A stretch of DNA of 64,000 nt from Shewanella putrefaciens (GTDB lineage Bacteria > Pseudomonadota > Gammaproteobacteria > Enterobacterales > Shewanellaceae): NCBI RefSeq assembly GCF_016406325.1, contig NZ_CP066370.1, positions 806,001 to 870,000 of the forward strand. Direction: 5' to 3'. How positions within the stretch are numbered: the stretch's first letter is position 1; each line of letters starts with the position of its first letter. The notes under the pieces are model-generated. The model saw only the letters and a program-made list of their open reading frames with translations, ran no database searches and was not told the origin of the DNA. Shown here piece by piece: positions 1 to 9,663 of this stretch. The translations under genes were made by a program, and so were the position numbers.

Positions 1-1
1 C

Positions 2-355
2 TTAGACACCACTGGTGCGGAACGGAGTTGGCGCCTGACTCAGCCTGAGGATGTGTGGATATTCGACCATGATCAGGGTGAGCAATGGTCTGTCGTGTCT
101 TTATCGAGTTCTGGCATGGCTATTCGTGCTAAATCCCAACAACAGTTTGAACAGCTAATTGGTAGCCAAGAGTTACAGCTACAACTTCCCGATGGTGAGA
201 CGATGCGGGTAAAGATTGAACCTATCCGCCATGAAGAAGGATTGGCAATTGTGAGATTTGAAGCTGAAATCCAAGAGCGCGAAGCCTTACGTCAGTTCTT
301 ATTTAATCGCCATCGCAGCCAACACGCTAAGCTCTACGCCAGCTTACGTGGATAA
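2..355 (+). CDS. PilZ-like domain protein, 5' partial
   Basis: The reading frame is already open at base 2, so the gene starts upstream of the window; only the last 117 or so residues are visible. The segment WSVVSLSSSGMAI resembles the core of PilZ domains (cyclic-di-GMP binding or PilZ-like adaptor proteins), with the usual D/N-x-S-x-x-G pattern, followed by beta-rich sequence and a basic C-terminus. The arginine-rich N-terminal PilZ motif would lie outside the window, so c-di-GMP binding cannot be judged. A GTG at 53 could start a shorter protein, but the frame continues upstream. It precedes mpl by 168 bases on the same strand. Family assignment is moderate. Confidence 0.5.
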   Translation, partial: LDTTGAERSWRLTQPEDVWIFDHDQGEQWSVVSLSSSGMAIRAKSQQQFEQLIGSQELQLQLPDGETMRVKIEPIRHEEGLAIVRFEAEIQEREALRQFLFNRHRSQHAKLYASLRG

Positions 356-523
356 GTGAGTGTTGCGACATAATCCTGTTAGATAAACTTCAGTCAATTG
401 TAAAAATCCCTTTCTTTGTCAGGATCTTTGCCGAGTAAGTGGCTTTTCCGAGATCCTAACCTGCCAATCTGCGGTTCTATGGATTAGAATAGCCTTGAAT
501 TCAAAAACATCAGAGCGAGCAGT

Positions 524-1918
524 ATGCACGTACATATTTTAGGAATTTGTGGAACCTTCATGGGTGGTCTGGCGTTATTGGCTAGGGCAAAAGGGCATAG
601 AGTGACGGGTTCGGATGCCAATGTTTACCCTCCAATGAGTACGCAACTAGAAGAACAAGGGATTGAGCTTATTCAAGGTTTTGATCCTAGCCAATTGGGT
701 GAAGCCGGACATTATCCTGACTTAGTCGTGATTGGTAACGCCATGAGTCGGGGAAATCCCTGTGTAGAAGCCGTGTTGAATATGGGTATTCCTTACACTT
801 CTGGTCCGCAATTTTTGGCCGAGCATATTTTACCTGAACGTTGGGTGTTAGCGGTTTCAGGCACCCATGGTAAAACCTCAACTTCGAGCATGTTAGCGTG
901 GATTTTAGAGGATTGTGGTTATCAGCCCGGTTTTTTAATTGGTGGTGTACCGCAAAACTTTGGTGTGTCTGCATGTTTGGGGGAATCAGCGTTCTTTGTC
1001 GTCGAAGCCGACGAATATGATAGCGCTTTTTTCGATAAACGCTCCAAATTCGTGCATTATCATCCACGTACTCTTGTGATTAATAATCTCGAATTTGACC
1101 ATGCCGATATTTTTGCCGATCTAGCGGCTATCCAAAAGCAGTTTAACCACCTGATCCGTACTGTGCCAGGTGAAGGAAAGATCATTTGGCCCGTTGATGT
1201 GCAAGCGGTAAAACAGACTATTGATATGGGCTGCTGGAGTGAGCAAGAACATTATCATACAGCAGAGTCTATTACTGGTTGGTATGGCAAAGCCTTAAGT
1301 GATGATTGCCATTGTTTTGAAGTGTTTTTTGACGGCGAATCCCAAGGGGTACTTGAGTGGGATTTAATTGGTCAGCACAATATCGAAAATGCCATTATGG
1401 CGATTGCAGCCGCGCGTCATGTGGGCGTTAAGCCAAGTGCTGCGATTGAGGCTTTAGCACAATTTATACCGCCAAAACGTCGTCTTGAGTTGTTAGGTAC
1501 AGTGAATGGTATCAGCGTATACGATGATTTTGCCCATCATCCCACCGCTATTGCGACCACATTAAAAGGGATGCGCGCTAAGGTCGGCCAGAGCAAAATT
1601 ATTGTCGTACTTGAACCACGGTCAAATACCATGAAGAGTGGCGTGCATAAAGACACGCTCGCATATTCTATGATGCAAGCTGACGAAGCGTTTTTATATC
1701 AAGCAGATACGATTGACTGGAACATGAAAGAGGCGATGGGAGCCTCAGTGATCCCTGTCATGGTGTTGCATCAGATTGATGAGGTTGTCGCTAAGGTTGC
1801 GGCAACGGCTAAACCCGGTGACACCATAGTGGTCATGAGTAATGGTGGGTTTGGTGGTTTACATAAGAAGCTGCTTGCCGCATTAGAGCAGGCTTCAACG
1901 GTAGAGCAGGTTAACTAA
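524..1918 (+). CDS. mpl: UDP-N-acetylmuramate:L-alanyl-gamma-D-glutamyl-meso-diaminopimelate ligase
   Basis: Recycles murein tripeptide by ligating it to UDP-MurNAc in the cytoplasm, feeding peptidoglycan synthesis. The 464-residue length fits Mpl. The N-terminal nucleotide-binding segment starts [12 protein letters not shown], the Mur ligase ATP loop GTHGKTST is at about 113-120, and a C-terminal Mur-ligase segment ([11 protein letters not shown], then LEPRSNTM) follows. Mpl rather than MurC is supported by the GICGTFMGG start, which in MurC would normally read GIGGxGM. The stop is one base before the ubiX start, so the two are probably co-transcribed, possibly with hpt as well. Confidence 0.93.
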   Translation: MHVHILGICGTFMGGLALLARAKGHRVTGSDANVYPPMSTQLEEQGIELIQGFDPSQLGEAGHYPDLVVIGNAMSRGNPCVEAVLNMGIPYTSGPQFLAEHILPERWVLAVSGTHGKTSTSSMLAWILEDCGYQPGFLIGGVPQNFGVSACLGESAFFVVEADEYDSAFFDKRSKFVHYHPRTLVINNLEFDHADIFADLAAIQKQFNHLIRTVPGEGKIIWPVDVQAVKQTIDMGCWSEQEHYHTAESITGWYGKALSDDCHCFEVFFDGESQGVLEWDLIGQHNIENAIMAIAAARHVGVKPSAAIEALAQFIPPKRRLELLGTVNGISVYDDFAHHPTAIATTLKGMRAKVGQSKIIVVLEPRSNTMKSGVHKDTLAYSMMQADEAFLYQADTIDWNMKEAMGASVIPVMVLHQIDEVVAKVAATAKPGDTIVVMSNGGFGGLHKKLLAALEQASTVEQVN

Positions 1919-1919
1919 G

Positions 1920-2579
1920 ATGGTCTACGCAAAGTCGACTAAGGCAATTAGCTTAGCTTGGACTGGCGCCTCGGGTGCTCCCTATGGACTGAAGTTACTC
2001 GAATGTCTGTTGGCTTCTGGTTTTCAAGTGTTTTTGATGATTTCGAGTGCGGCGCGAGTGGTGTTAGCGACAGAGCACGGTTTGCAACTCAGTGCGAATA
2101 GCGAAAAAGCGAAACAACAACTGCTTGCTGTATTGGCAGAAAAAAATGCGGCTATTGTGGGGGAATTGGTTGTGCTTGGTAAGGATGAGTGGTTTTCTCC
2201 CCCCGCATCAGGCAGCGCCGCACCTAAACAAATGGTCATTTGTCCTTGCTCGACAGGAACACTCGCGGCGGTTGCGACAGGAATGAGCAATAACCTGCTT
2301 GAACGAGCGGCAGATGTGGTGATTAAAGAACGCGGACAGCTTATCCTAGTGCCCAGAGAAACCCCTTTTAATGCTATACATCTCGAACATATGTTGAGCC
2401 TTTCTCGCCTCGGTGTGACGATTATGCCTGCGGCGCCCGGTTTTTATCACAATCCCAAATCGGTGGAAGATCTGGTAGACTTCATGGTCGCTCGAATTCT
2501 CGATCATTTGGGCGTTGACCATGCACTAACGAGTCGCTGGGGGTATGACAAGCAGACCCACCGTGACCTCGACAATTGA
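1920..2579 (+). CDS. ubiX: flavin prenyltransferase UbiX
   Basis: Makes prenylated FMN, the cofactor of the UbiD decarboxylase in ubiquinone biosynthesis. The 219-residue protein has the flavoprotein-type start [17 protein letters not shown], the internal [13 protein letters not shown] segment, and the conserved stretch [16 protein letters not shown] followed by [13 protein letters not shown], all typical of UbiX/Pad1. It starts one base after the mpl stop. An ATG at the mpl junction is the only sensible start. Its 3' end lies just before the hpt start, consistent with one transcript. Confidence 0.93.
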   Translation: MVYAKSTKAISLAWTGASGAPYGLKLLECLLASGFQVFLMISSAARVVLATEHGLQLSANSEKAKQQLLAVLAEKNAAIVGELVVLGKDEWFSPPASGSAAPKQMVICPCSTGTLAAVATGMSNNLLERAADVVIKERGQLILVPRETPFNAIHLEHMLSLSRLGVTIMPAAPGFYHNPKSVEDLVDFMVARILDHLGVDHALTSRWGYDKQTHRDLDN

Positions 2580-2586
2580 GACTGAT

Positions 2587-3117
2587 ATGAAACACACCAC
2601 CGAAGTGATGATCTCCGCCGAAGAGATTAACCAAAAATTGGATCAAATGGCTGAGTTAATCAATGCCCATTATGCCAACAGCGAACGCTTGTTGATGGTG
2701 GGATTGTTAAAAGGCTCAGTGGTCTTTATGGCGGATCTCTGTCGCCGTATTAAGGGCCATGTTGAAATTGATTTTATGTCGGTTTCTAGTTATGGCAATT
2801 CAATGACCAGTTCACGGGATGTGAAAGTGCTTAAAGATGTGCAATCGGATATCGCAGGCCGCGATGTGCTGATTGTCGAAGACTTGATTGACTCTGGTAA
2901 TACCTTAAGTAAAGTTCGCGAGATGTTGTTGCTGCGCGAACCTAAAAGTCTTGCTCTGTGTACTTTGCTGGATAAACCAGAGCGCCGAGAAGTGGATGTG
3001 AAGGTTGATTTTATCGGTTTTACTATCCCGGATGAGTTTATCGTGGGCTATGGTATTGATTATGCCGAGCAGTATCGTAACCTGCCTTACATCGCGAAAG
3101 TTGTGCCACTCGAATAA
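2587..3117 (+). CDS. hpt: hypoxanthine phosphoribosyltransferase
   Basis: Purine salvage enzyme converting hypoxanthine (and to some extent guanine) plus PRPP to the nucleotide. I chose ATG 2587, which gives 176 residues, close to the usual length, and begins just after the ubiX stop. An upstream in-frame start at 2545 would overlap ubiX and add 14 unlikely residues. The PRPP-binding loop [11 protein letters not shown] lies at about 98-108, and [10 protein letters not shown] and [27 protein letters not shown] are family hallmarks. A strong terminator follows. Confidence 0.93.
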   Translation: MKHTTEVMISAEEINQKLDQMAELINAHYANSERLLMVGLLKGSVVFMADLCRRIKGHVEIDFMSVSSYGNSMTSSRDVKVLKDVQSDIAGRDVLIVEDLIDSGNTLSKVREMLLLREPKSLALCTLLDKPERREVDVKVDFIGFTIPDEFIVGYGIDYAEQYRNLPYIAKVVPLE

Positions 3118-3145
3118 TTGCATTCTTGCTCGGTTATAACAGTTA

Positions 3146-3175
3146 AAACTCCCGCAATATGCGGGAGTTTTGTTT
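3146..3175 (+). terminator. intrinsic terminator after hpt
   Basis: Ten-base perfect stem (3146-3155 with 3161-3170), loop AATAT, GC-rich core CTCCCGC/GCGGGAG, then a T-rich tract. It closes the mpl-ubiX-hpt transcript. Confidence 0.9.
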
Positions 3176-3254
3176 TATATAAGGTCGACGTATTGTATTT
3201 GGCTTTTTTGCCACCATCTTATTAGTCTCGTTATGTTAAGGATCAGGTACAACT

Positions 3255-4193
3255 ATGGTGAATACTGCCCATGCTCTGGTACTCGAAGGGCTTAAAAAAA
3301 CCTATAAAGGTGGCGTAGAAGCAGTTAAAGGCATTAGTCTTACTGTTAATCAAGGGGATTTCTTTGCCTTACTCGGCCCTAATGGTGCGGGTAAATCCAC
3401 TACTATCGGGATTATTAGCTCTTTAGTTCAGAAGAGTTCTGGTACGGTTAAAGTCTTTGGTTATGATATTGATGAACAATTAGAGCATGCCAAATTATGC
3501 ATAGGTTTAGTCCCGCAGGAATTTAATTTTAATCAGTTTGAAACGGTATTACAGATAGTAGTGAATCAAGCAGGTTACTATGGTGTACCCAAGTCTATCG
3601 CGCTTGAGCGCGCGCAAAAGTATTTAACTCAGCTAGATTTGTGGGAAAAACGTCACAGCCAGTCGCGGGAGCTATCTGGGGGTATGAAACGGCGTTTAAT
3701 GATCGCCCGTGCTTTGATGCACGAACCTAAGCTACTGATTTTAGATGAGCCCACCGCTGGTGTGGATATTGAACTGCGCCGTTCTATGTGGGAGTTCCTT
3801 AAACAAATTAATCAGCAGGGTGTAACCATTATTCTCACAACCCATTATCTGGAAGAAGCAGAAATGCTATGCCGCAATATCGGCATTATCGATAATGGTG
3901 TGCTGGTGGAATGTACCAGTATGAAGGCGCTGCTCGGTAAGCTGAATATGGAAACCTTTATTCTCGACCTACGCCACGACATCAATGTCGCTCCAACGCT
4001 CGATGGCATGGTATGTCGTCTCACCGATCCCCACACTTTAGAGGTGGATGTGGCTAAAGATCACAATCTTAATGAGGTATTTCGCCAATTAACTGCCGCA
4101 AATGTGGAAGTATTGTCTATGCGTAACAAGTCAAATCGGCTAGAAGAACTCTTCGTTGAATTGGTGAATAAAACCCAGGGAGCTTTAGCATGA
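3255..4193 (+). CDS. yadG: ABC transporter ATP-binding protein, YadG family
   Basis: ATPase of an export-type ABC transporter. Walker A GPNGAGKST is at about 41-49, Q-loop VPQE near 86-89, signature LSGGM at 140-144, Walker B LLILDEP at 160-166, and the H-loop in TTHYLEEAE. The 312-residue length and the C-terminal regulatory extension after the H-loop match the YadG/CcmA-like family. A good ribosome-binding site (AAGGA, 3239-3243) precedes the ATG. It overlaps the permease start by four bases (ATGA), so the two are translationally coupled. The substrate is unknown. Confidence 0.9.
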   Translation: MVNTAHALVLEGLKKTYKGGVEAVKGISLTVNQGDFFALLGPNGAGKSTTIGIISSLVQKSSGTVKVFGYDIDEQLEHAKLCIGLVPQEFNFNQFETVLQIVVNQAGYYGVPKSIALERAQKYLTQLDLWEKRHSQSRELSGGMKRRLMIARALMHEPKLLILDEPTAGVDIELRRSMWEFLKQINQQGVTIILTTHYLEEAEMLCRNIGIIDNGVLVECTSMKALLGKLNMETFILDLRHDINVAPTLDGMVCRLTDPHTLEVDVAKDHNLNEVFRQLTAANVEVLSMRNKSNRLEELFVELVNKTQGALA

Positions 4194-4960
4194 ATCAGCT
4201 CTACTTTATTGCCTTTAAAAGTATTTTAAGTAAAGAAATCAATCGGTTTACAAGGATTTGGATTCAGACGTTAGTCCCACCTGCGATTACCATGACCTTG
4301 TATTTTTTGATTTTTGGTAACTTAGTCGGTAGCCGAATTGGGGATATGGGTGGCGTATCTTACATGGAGTTTATTGCACCCGGTTTGATCATGATGTCGG
4401 TGATCACTAACTCTTACTCAAATGTGGCGAGCTCGTTTTATAGTGCTAAATTTCAACGCAATTTAGAGGAGCTAATGGTAGCACCTGTGCCCCATTATGT
4501 AATGATTGCGGGCTATGTGGGAGGTGGTGTTGCCCGTGGCTTATGTGTTGGGTTGATTGTAACTTTAGTCGCGATGTGCTTTGTCGACATTAGCTTGCAC
4601 CATGCGGGGTTGGTGATAATGACGGTCTTTTTAACCTCAGTGCTGTTCTCCTTAGGAGGCTTAATTAATGCCGTTTTTGCAAAGAGTTTTGATGATATCA
4701 GCATCATACCGACTTTCGTGCTCACCCCATTGACCTACCTTGGCGGGGTCTTTTATTCTTTAACACTTTTACCCTCATTCTGGCAGGGCGTTTCAGCACT
4801 AAATCCCGTAGTTTATATGATTAACGTGTTCCGCTATGGATTCTTAGGATTTGCCGATATCAGTGTACCGCTATCCATCGCCATTATGGTGGGTTTTTGT
4901 ATCGCTTTATGGGCGTTAGCTTACTATCTTATCTCACGCGGGATCGGGCTGCGTTCGTAA
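4190..4960 (+). CDS. yadH: ABC-2 type transporter permease, YadH family
   Basis: Membrane partner of the preceding ATPase: 256 residues with about six hydrophobic segments and the ABC-2 signature region (LTPLTYLGGVFYSLTLLP then LNPVVYMINVFRYGFLG). Length and motifs match YadH. The four-base overlap with the ATPase gene indicates a two-gene operon ending at a bidirectional terminator. Substrate not known; family members include polysaccharide and drug exporters. Confidence 0.9.
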   Translation: MNQLYFIAFKSILSKEINRFTRIWIQTLVPPAITMTLYFLIFGNLVGSRIGDMGGVSYMEFIAPGLIMMSVITNSYSNVASSFYSAKFQRNLEELMVAPVPHYVMIAGYVGGGVARGLCVGLIVTLVAMCFVDISLHHAGLVIMTVFLTSVLFSLGGLINAVFAKSFDDISIIPTFVLTPLTYLGGVFYSLTLLPSFWQGVSALNPVVYMINVFRYGFLGFADISVPLSIAIMVGFCIALWALAYYLISRGIGLRS

Positions 4961-4984
4961 TATTTCTTCGCATTACATCTAATA

Positions 4985-5019
4985 AAAAGGGAGCTACTAA
5001 AGAGCTCCCTTTTGTTTTT
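4985..5019. terminator. bidirectional intrinsic terminator
   Basis: Eleven-base perfect stem AAAAGGGAGCT/AGCTCCCTTTT (4985-4995 with 5003-5013), with T-runs on both strands. It separates the convergent yadH homologue and subtilase genes. Confidence 0.88.
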
Positions 5020-5028
5020 AACAAAATA

Positions 5029-8000
5029 TTACTTCATACGACGACGAATAAACGCCAGTGGCAAGAGTAAAGCTGTTAACCAACCAAGAGAACCGCCACC
5101 GTTCTTTTTAGCGGGTGTTGGTTTGGCTGTTACTGTGACAGTTGCAGTGCCTGGAGCACTTTCTAGCTCACCATCAGACGCAACTACTGTAAATACCAGC
5201 GATTGGGCACCTGCTGGAGCGGTGAAGCTGATCGTTCCACCACCATTTGTGAAGGTAACAGGGGTTCCACTCGTTTGTACCCAGTTATAGGTTAAAGTAT
5301 CTTGGTCTATATCTGCACCATTAGCGGTAGCTGTTACTGTCGAACCTTCTACACCTGTTGAGCCTACAGGAGCGACAGTTGGCGCATCATTAACATTGTG
5401 AACGTTAATAGTGACCATTGCAGCTTCTCCAGTATTGCCATCTTCATCAACGGATGTGTAGCTCAGCGTATCAGTACCAAAGAAATCGACACTAGGGGTA
5501 TAGTCAATATGACCTTCAGTACTCACCACTGCTGTACCGTGGGTAGGAGCTTGTACTATTTTTACGCCACCTAAAGGCCCCTTGGGCATAACGTCAATAA
5601 CACGTAGTGCTTTTGCTGTCATGCCATCGCCAGTGACAGAGGCTTGGGCTACCTTTTGATCTGGTTTAATGTCATTTTCAAGGACATTAATAGAAACTAG
5701 AGTTTCTTCATCAGTGTCAATTACATCCGCTTGACCAACATTAAGAGACGTTGCTTTAGCACTGTAATTAATCGTTACATTACCAGCGGTTGTGTTTCTT
5801 AAGGTTACAGCATCGCCAGATGTGACAGTGCCACCAGTGCCATTAAAGTGATATGTGGTACCAATCGTTCCTCCTATGTTTTCTGCACCAATGGTGACTG
5901 CAGATGGCATGTTTGGAATATCGATATAGTTGAATACAACTTCTTCTGTAGCACCCGTCCGAATCCAAATACTGAAAGTATATTCCGAACCTGATGTATC
6001 ACCATAGAGCTTGCCTTTATTCCACTCTAAAGCGAGCCATGTTACACCTGCATTGTCGGTAAATACGCCAATAGCAAGATCACCGCCACCAGTATCGCCA
6101 ACCGTTTTATCTGATAGATCAAAGTCAGACCAGAATGGCGCTAGAATATTATTGGGATTTGCACCATCAGGTAGCTGCTTATTGGCATAAGAACCACTCG
6201 TATTTCCTCCCCCAACAATTGCCATACCGTTATCCGATAATGTAATTCTGGAGTAACTTACACCGTTATATTTAAAGCTAGGAACATTATAACTGAAGCT
6301 CACCTCATCACATCCAGTTCTACAAGTGATAGGGTTGGTTCCTAATCCAATGATACTTGGGAATCTTTGAGCCCCTTTTGTGGTCGCCATCTTAGGTAAA
6401 TTAAGAGAACCAACCCAAGTGATTAGGCCTAAATCTTCGTTTACCTGCAAGCCATTTTGGGTTGCTCCAGCTAATGTGACATTGACATCATCTTTGGAGG
6501 TCAGCTTAGTCCCTTTAGGTGCTTGTGCTGTAAAAGTAACTGTGTTTTCAAACAGAGTATTAGTGAGTGTTGCTACCATAGGGATGACATCACTGGCGTT
6601 AATATCTGATTTGGTCGTATTGGTTGAAATTAGGGATGCATTACTTGATTCTTTAGCCAGAACCGCTAGAGGTAAGTGAGCATTTTGTCGCCCCTCATTG
6701 CTATTGATCAATATGTTTCCGAAGATCCACTCACCATATTTAGCGAAAGTTGAGTCAACTGTTACTGTAAATGTGGCAGAGGCGCCTGCGGCAAGTTCTA
6801 ATGTAGACGGTGATACTGTGATACCTGTGCTATCGGATGAAGCTGATAAGCTCCAAGACGTTGTACTGTCACTTTTGTTATAAACAGTGCGAGTGAAAGT
6901 ACATGGTCCAACACAAGAGTCAGAGGCGATTGATGGTTTGTCGAAGGTTAGCACCGCTTTCGCTGCTGCATCTAAATCCATACGACCAGCACCCATGTCA
7001 AATGGGTTAGCCGCTGTTACAGAGTCATCATCAAGAATATCGACATATTTAGCCGTAGAGGTGAGCGCGGTTTTGATATCATTGGGGCTCCAGTCTGGAT
7101 GCAATTGACTCATAAGAGCAGCAGCTCCCGCAACATGAGGACTTGCCATACTGGTACCTGAAATGGCATTGAAATCTAATCCTTGCCCACCATCATCTGG
7201 TGAGTAAGCAGATAGAATATCTGTGCCCGGTGCCGCGATATCTGGTTTTAGGATATTTTGATTACCGTTAGGGCCTCGTGAACTTGAGCTATTTAAATTA
7301 TCAGCAAGTTCAGGTGCGATAATGCGTTTGGTTGTTGCCGACAACGTTCCAATTGTTGGCGTGTCTCCTATGGCTTCTATAATGGCTAAACCAGCATCTT
7401 TAGTAATCATTAGTGCAGGAAATGGATCATCGGGCATAGACATGGTAATCGGAGCGCCCGCAACACTATTGTATACAACGACGGCTTTGGCGCCTGCAGC
7501 TTTAGCATTGGCTGCTTTTAATGAGAAGTTACATACGCCACGAGAAATTAATGCGATACCGTCCTTAAATGAATCTGCTGGAAAGGCATCACACCCATTG
7601 GCATTCTCAGCATTTAGATTTTTAGCTGCAATGATAGGTGCTGTAATATCTGCGCTCAATACAGCATCTGAGCTTGGTATTGCGAGTAAATCTTCACCAC
7701 CAGCATTGAAACTATTGGCAAAATAGCGACCTGTTGTCGTGTTCGCAACGGTAATCCCTGATTCAATACAGCCAGGACATCCCACTGTTTGTGCGCCATT
7801 ACCATCATTACCTGCAGCAGTGACTACAACAACGCCAGCAGCTTCTGCCGCTTCAAACATGGTTTTATATGGGCTACTAGCAGGATCTCCACCCGCGCCA
7901 CCACCCCAAGAGTTGTTAATAACATCAGCACCATCATTGACAGCATGTTCCAATACTTCCATTAACATAATGTTTGAGCCGCTGCCTCTTTCACACTCGA

Positions 8001-8907
8001 GATTACTATAAAGTGCTTTATAGACCATCAGATATGCGGCTGGAGCGACGCCCGATAACTCAACAGGAATATCTTTGAATGTTGTTGAAACCTTATTACC
8101 GACAGCCGTTCCCGCAACGTGGGTACCATGCCCACCATAACCGAGTGGGCTCATGTATTCTTTTGCACAAACGGGGAAGGTCGGTTGTGACCAACGCGCA
8201 ACTATGAGTTTGTTGTTACAAAAAGAGGCATCAACAGTAGAGCAATAATCATCTGAAGGTAGGTTACCACTTGGGGCAGTGAAACCTGCATCTGCAAACA
8301 TTGGGTTTTCGGGGCGAATACCGCCATCAATGATTGCGACTTTAATTCCTTTACCTGCATTTTCCATCCCTGAAACGGCTTCCCACATTGCTTGGGAATT
8401 AATCACTTGGTGAGATGCATCCATGTTTGTTTCATACATGGTCTCTGGGTAGACGGATTTAACGCCAGGCATTTTAGCCAGTTTTTCGGCACTTAATCCT
8501 TGGCCAACAACGGTTACACCATTAAAAAGAGTTTGGAAATGACGCTCAACTTTTGCATTAGGAATTGTCTTTGCTAAAGCTGATGCAAAATTATTTTGTT
8601 CTTTGGCGAGATGGCTGGCATAGCTTTTAACTTCAGCGGATTGTACGTTTAGTTTTTGCCCTTCTTTTGTGGATGCTGTTGGAGCAAATGAACCTATCCC
8701 ACCCTGATAAGCCGCCAGTGCAGGAGATTCCATTTCAACGATAAAACGCTGTGGAGCTGCAATATTGGATACAGCAACCTGAGGTTTACTGTATTTCTCA
8801 TGGGAGGACATTTCAGGAGAGTATGGTTTAAAGGTAAATTCACTGTTTGCGATAGCAGCACTAGATAACAGTGCCGTGGATATGGCGATCGATAATTTTG
8901 TCTTCAC
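5029..8907 (-). CDS. secreted subtilisin-like serine protease with PA insert and GlyGly-CTERM tail
   Basis: S8 family peptidase of about 1292 residues. I chose GTG 8907, which has AAGGAAGAA seven bases upstream and gives a clean signal peptide (KTKLSIAISTALLSSAAIA); a GTG at 8940 would add 11 residues. Order: signal peptide, inhibitor-like propeptide (RFIVEMESPALAAY), catalytic domain with Asp in IIDGGI, His in GHGTHVAGT, oxyanion Asn in AAGND and Ser in GTSMASPHVAG (about residue 585). A PA-type insert (SRGVCNFSLKAANAKAAGAKAVVVYN) sits between His and Ser. Beta-sandwich and cadherin-like repeats follow (NVLENDIKPD, then SVDEDGNTGEAA). The end reads GGGSLGWLTALLLPLAFIRRR: a Gly-Gly tract, one membrane segment and basic residues, which is the GlyGly-CTERM/rhombosortase signal. 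Probably type II secreted and surface-processed. Monocistronic, with convergent terminator at its 3' end. Confidence 0.92.
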   Translation of the reverse strand: MKTKLSIAISTALLSSAAIANSEFTFKPYSPEMSSHEKYSKPQVAVSNIAAPQRFIVEMESPALAAYQGGIGSFAPTASTKEGQKLNVQSAEVKSYASHLAKEQNNFASALAKTIPNAKVERHFQTLFNGVTVVGQGLSAEKLAKMPGVKSVYPETMYETNMDASHQVINSQAMWEAVSGMENAGKGIKVAIIDGGIRPENPMFADAGFTAPSGNLPSDDYCSTVDASFCNNKLIVARWSQPTFPVCAKEYMSPLGYGGHGTHVAGTAVGNKVSTTFKDIPVELSGVAPAAYLMVYKALYSNLECERGSGSNIMLMEVLEHAVNDGADVINNSWGGGAGGDPASSPYKTMFEAAEAAGVVVVTAAGNDGNGAQTVGCPGCIESGITVANTTTGRYFANSFNAGGEDLLAIPSSDAVLSADITAPIIAAKNLNAENANGCDAFPADSFKDGIALISRGVCNFSLKAANAKAAGAKAVVVYNSVAGAPITMSMPDDPFPALMITKDAGLAIIEAIGDTPTIGTLSATTKRIIAPELADNLNSSSSRGPNGNQNILKPDIAAPGTDILSAYSPDDGGQGLDFNAISGTSMASPHVAGAAALMSQLHPDWSPNDIKTALTSTAKYVDILDDDSVTAANPFDMGAGRMDLDAAAKAVLTFDKPSIASDSCVGPCTFTRTVYNKSDSTTSWSLSASSDSTGITVSPSTLELAAGASATFTVTVDSTFAKYGEWIFGNILINSNEGRQNAHLPLAVLAKESSNASLISTNTTKSDINASDVIPMVATLTNTLFENTVTFTAQAPKGTKLTSKDDVNVTLAGATQNGLQVNEDLGLITWVGSLNLPKMATTKGAQRFPSIIGLGTNPITCRTGCDEVSFSYNVPSFKYNGVSYSRITLSDNGMAIVGGGNTSGSYANKQLPDGANPNNILAPFWSDFDLSDKTVGDTGGGDLAIGVFTDNAGVTWLALEWNKGKLYGDTSGSEYTFSIWIRTGATEEVVFNYIDIPNMPSAVTIGAENIGGTIGTTYHFNGTGGTVTSGDAVTLRNTTAGNVTINYSAKATSLNVGQADVIDTDEETLVSINVLENDIKPDQKVAQASVTGDGMTAKALRVIDVMPKGPLGGVKIVQAPTHGTAVVSTEGHIDYTPSVDFFGTDTLSYTSVDEDGNTGEAAMVTINVHNVNDAPTVAPVGSTGVEGSTVTATANGADIDQDTLTYNWVQTSGTPVTFTNGGGTISFTAPAGAQSLVFTVVASDGELESAPGTATVTVTAKPTPAKKNGGGSLGWLTALLLPLAFIRRRMK

Positions 8908-9012
8908 AACTTCTTCCTTGTCAATTAATGCTTTCAACACACTAAATCATGTGTCTGTAGCTGAATTGTTATAGTTATGCCTCGCTCTTTTGGTGGTAGC
9001 AATGAAGTTGTA

Positions 9013-9042
9013 ACATAAAAGTGTTATGTGTTTAACACTTTT
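9013..9042. promoter_or_regulatory. overlapping inverted repeats upstream of the subtilase
   Basis: Two overlapping dyads in the spacer between asnC and the protease: ACATAA/TTATGT (9013-9018 with 9024-9029) and AAAAGTGTTA/TAACACTTTT (9017-9026 with 9033-9042). They lie about 105-135 bases upstream of the protease start and no gene reads into them in a way that needs a terminator, so an operator is plausible. The regulator is unknown. Confidence 0.35.
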
Positions 9043-9106
9043 AATGGAAAAAAGACTTATATCATATTTTGTAACTTTAATTGTGCTTAAAGCGAGATGG
9101 GGCAAC

Positions 9107-9568
9107 TTAGGGCTTAACTGCCCTGACTATTGGGTTTTGTAAGCTTATCAAGGTTTCTGTTGACTGAATTTCATCGATAGATTGAATGCGATTAATAAGA
9201 ACGTGCTGTAAACCATCAATCGATTGGCACATGACTTTTACAAAAATACTGTAATTGCCAGTGGTGTAATAGGCTTCAACGACTTCTTCTAGGGCATTAA
9301 GTTTCGCTATGGCGGCAGGGTAATCGCCAGCACTTTTAAGATTGATGCCGATAAAACAACAAACGTCATAACCTAGGGCTTTAGGGTTTACGGTGATTTG
9401 CGCGCCAGTGATAATACCTGCTTGCTTCATCTTTTCTACCCTAACATGGATAGTACCAGCACTGACGCCAAAGCGTTTAGCGAGCTCTGCAAAGGGGGTT
9501 CTTGCATCTTGCATTAGGGCTTCAAGGATATGATTATCGAGTTGATCGCGCTGAAATGCGGTATCCAT
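9107..9568 (-). CDS. asnC: transcriptional regulator AsnC (Lrp family)
   Basis: Lrp/AsnC-type regulator of 153 residues from ATG 9568, preceded by AGAGAG; the upstream in-frame extension has no support. N-terminal helix-turn-helix (LAKRFGVSAGTIHVRVEKM) and C-terminal RAM ligand-binding domain (AYYTTGNYSIFVKVMC). The near-diagnostic runs GTIHVRVEKMKQAGIITGA and VLINRIQSIDEIQSTETLI match E. coli AsnC, which senses asparagine and activates asnA. No asnA is nearby, so the target here is not visible. Confidence 0.88.
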   Translation of the reverse strand: MDTAFQRDQLDNHILEALMQDARTPFAELAKRFGVSAGTIHVRVEKMKQAGIITGAQITVNPKALGYDVCCFIGINLKSAGDYPAAIAKLNALEEVVEAYYTTGNYSIFVKVMCQSIDGLQHVLINRIQSIDEIQSTETLISLQNPIVRAVKP

Positions 9569-9663
9569 AAATAAACTCTCTATAACGTAATGAATTGTCA
9601 TAAAGCTACGTTTTTTTATGGAGAATTGCTACCAATTTTGCCCATCTTATTTGATTTTAGTGA

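Noticed and set aside
687..1067. 126-codon minus-strand frame
   Set aside because: Antisense to mpl with no supporting features.
7322..7726. 134-codon plus-strand frame
   Set aside because: Antisense to the subtilase; Ala-rich shadow of its codon usage.
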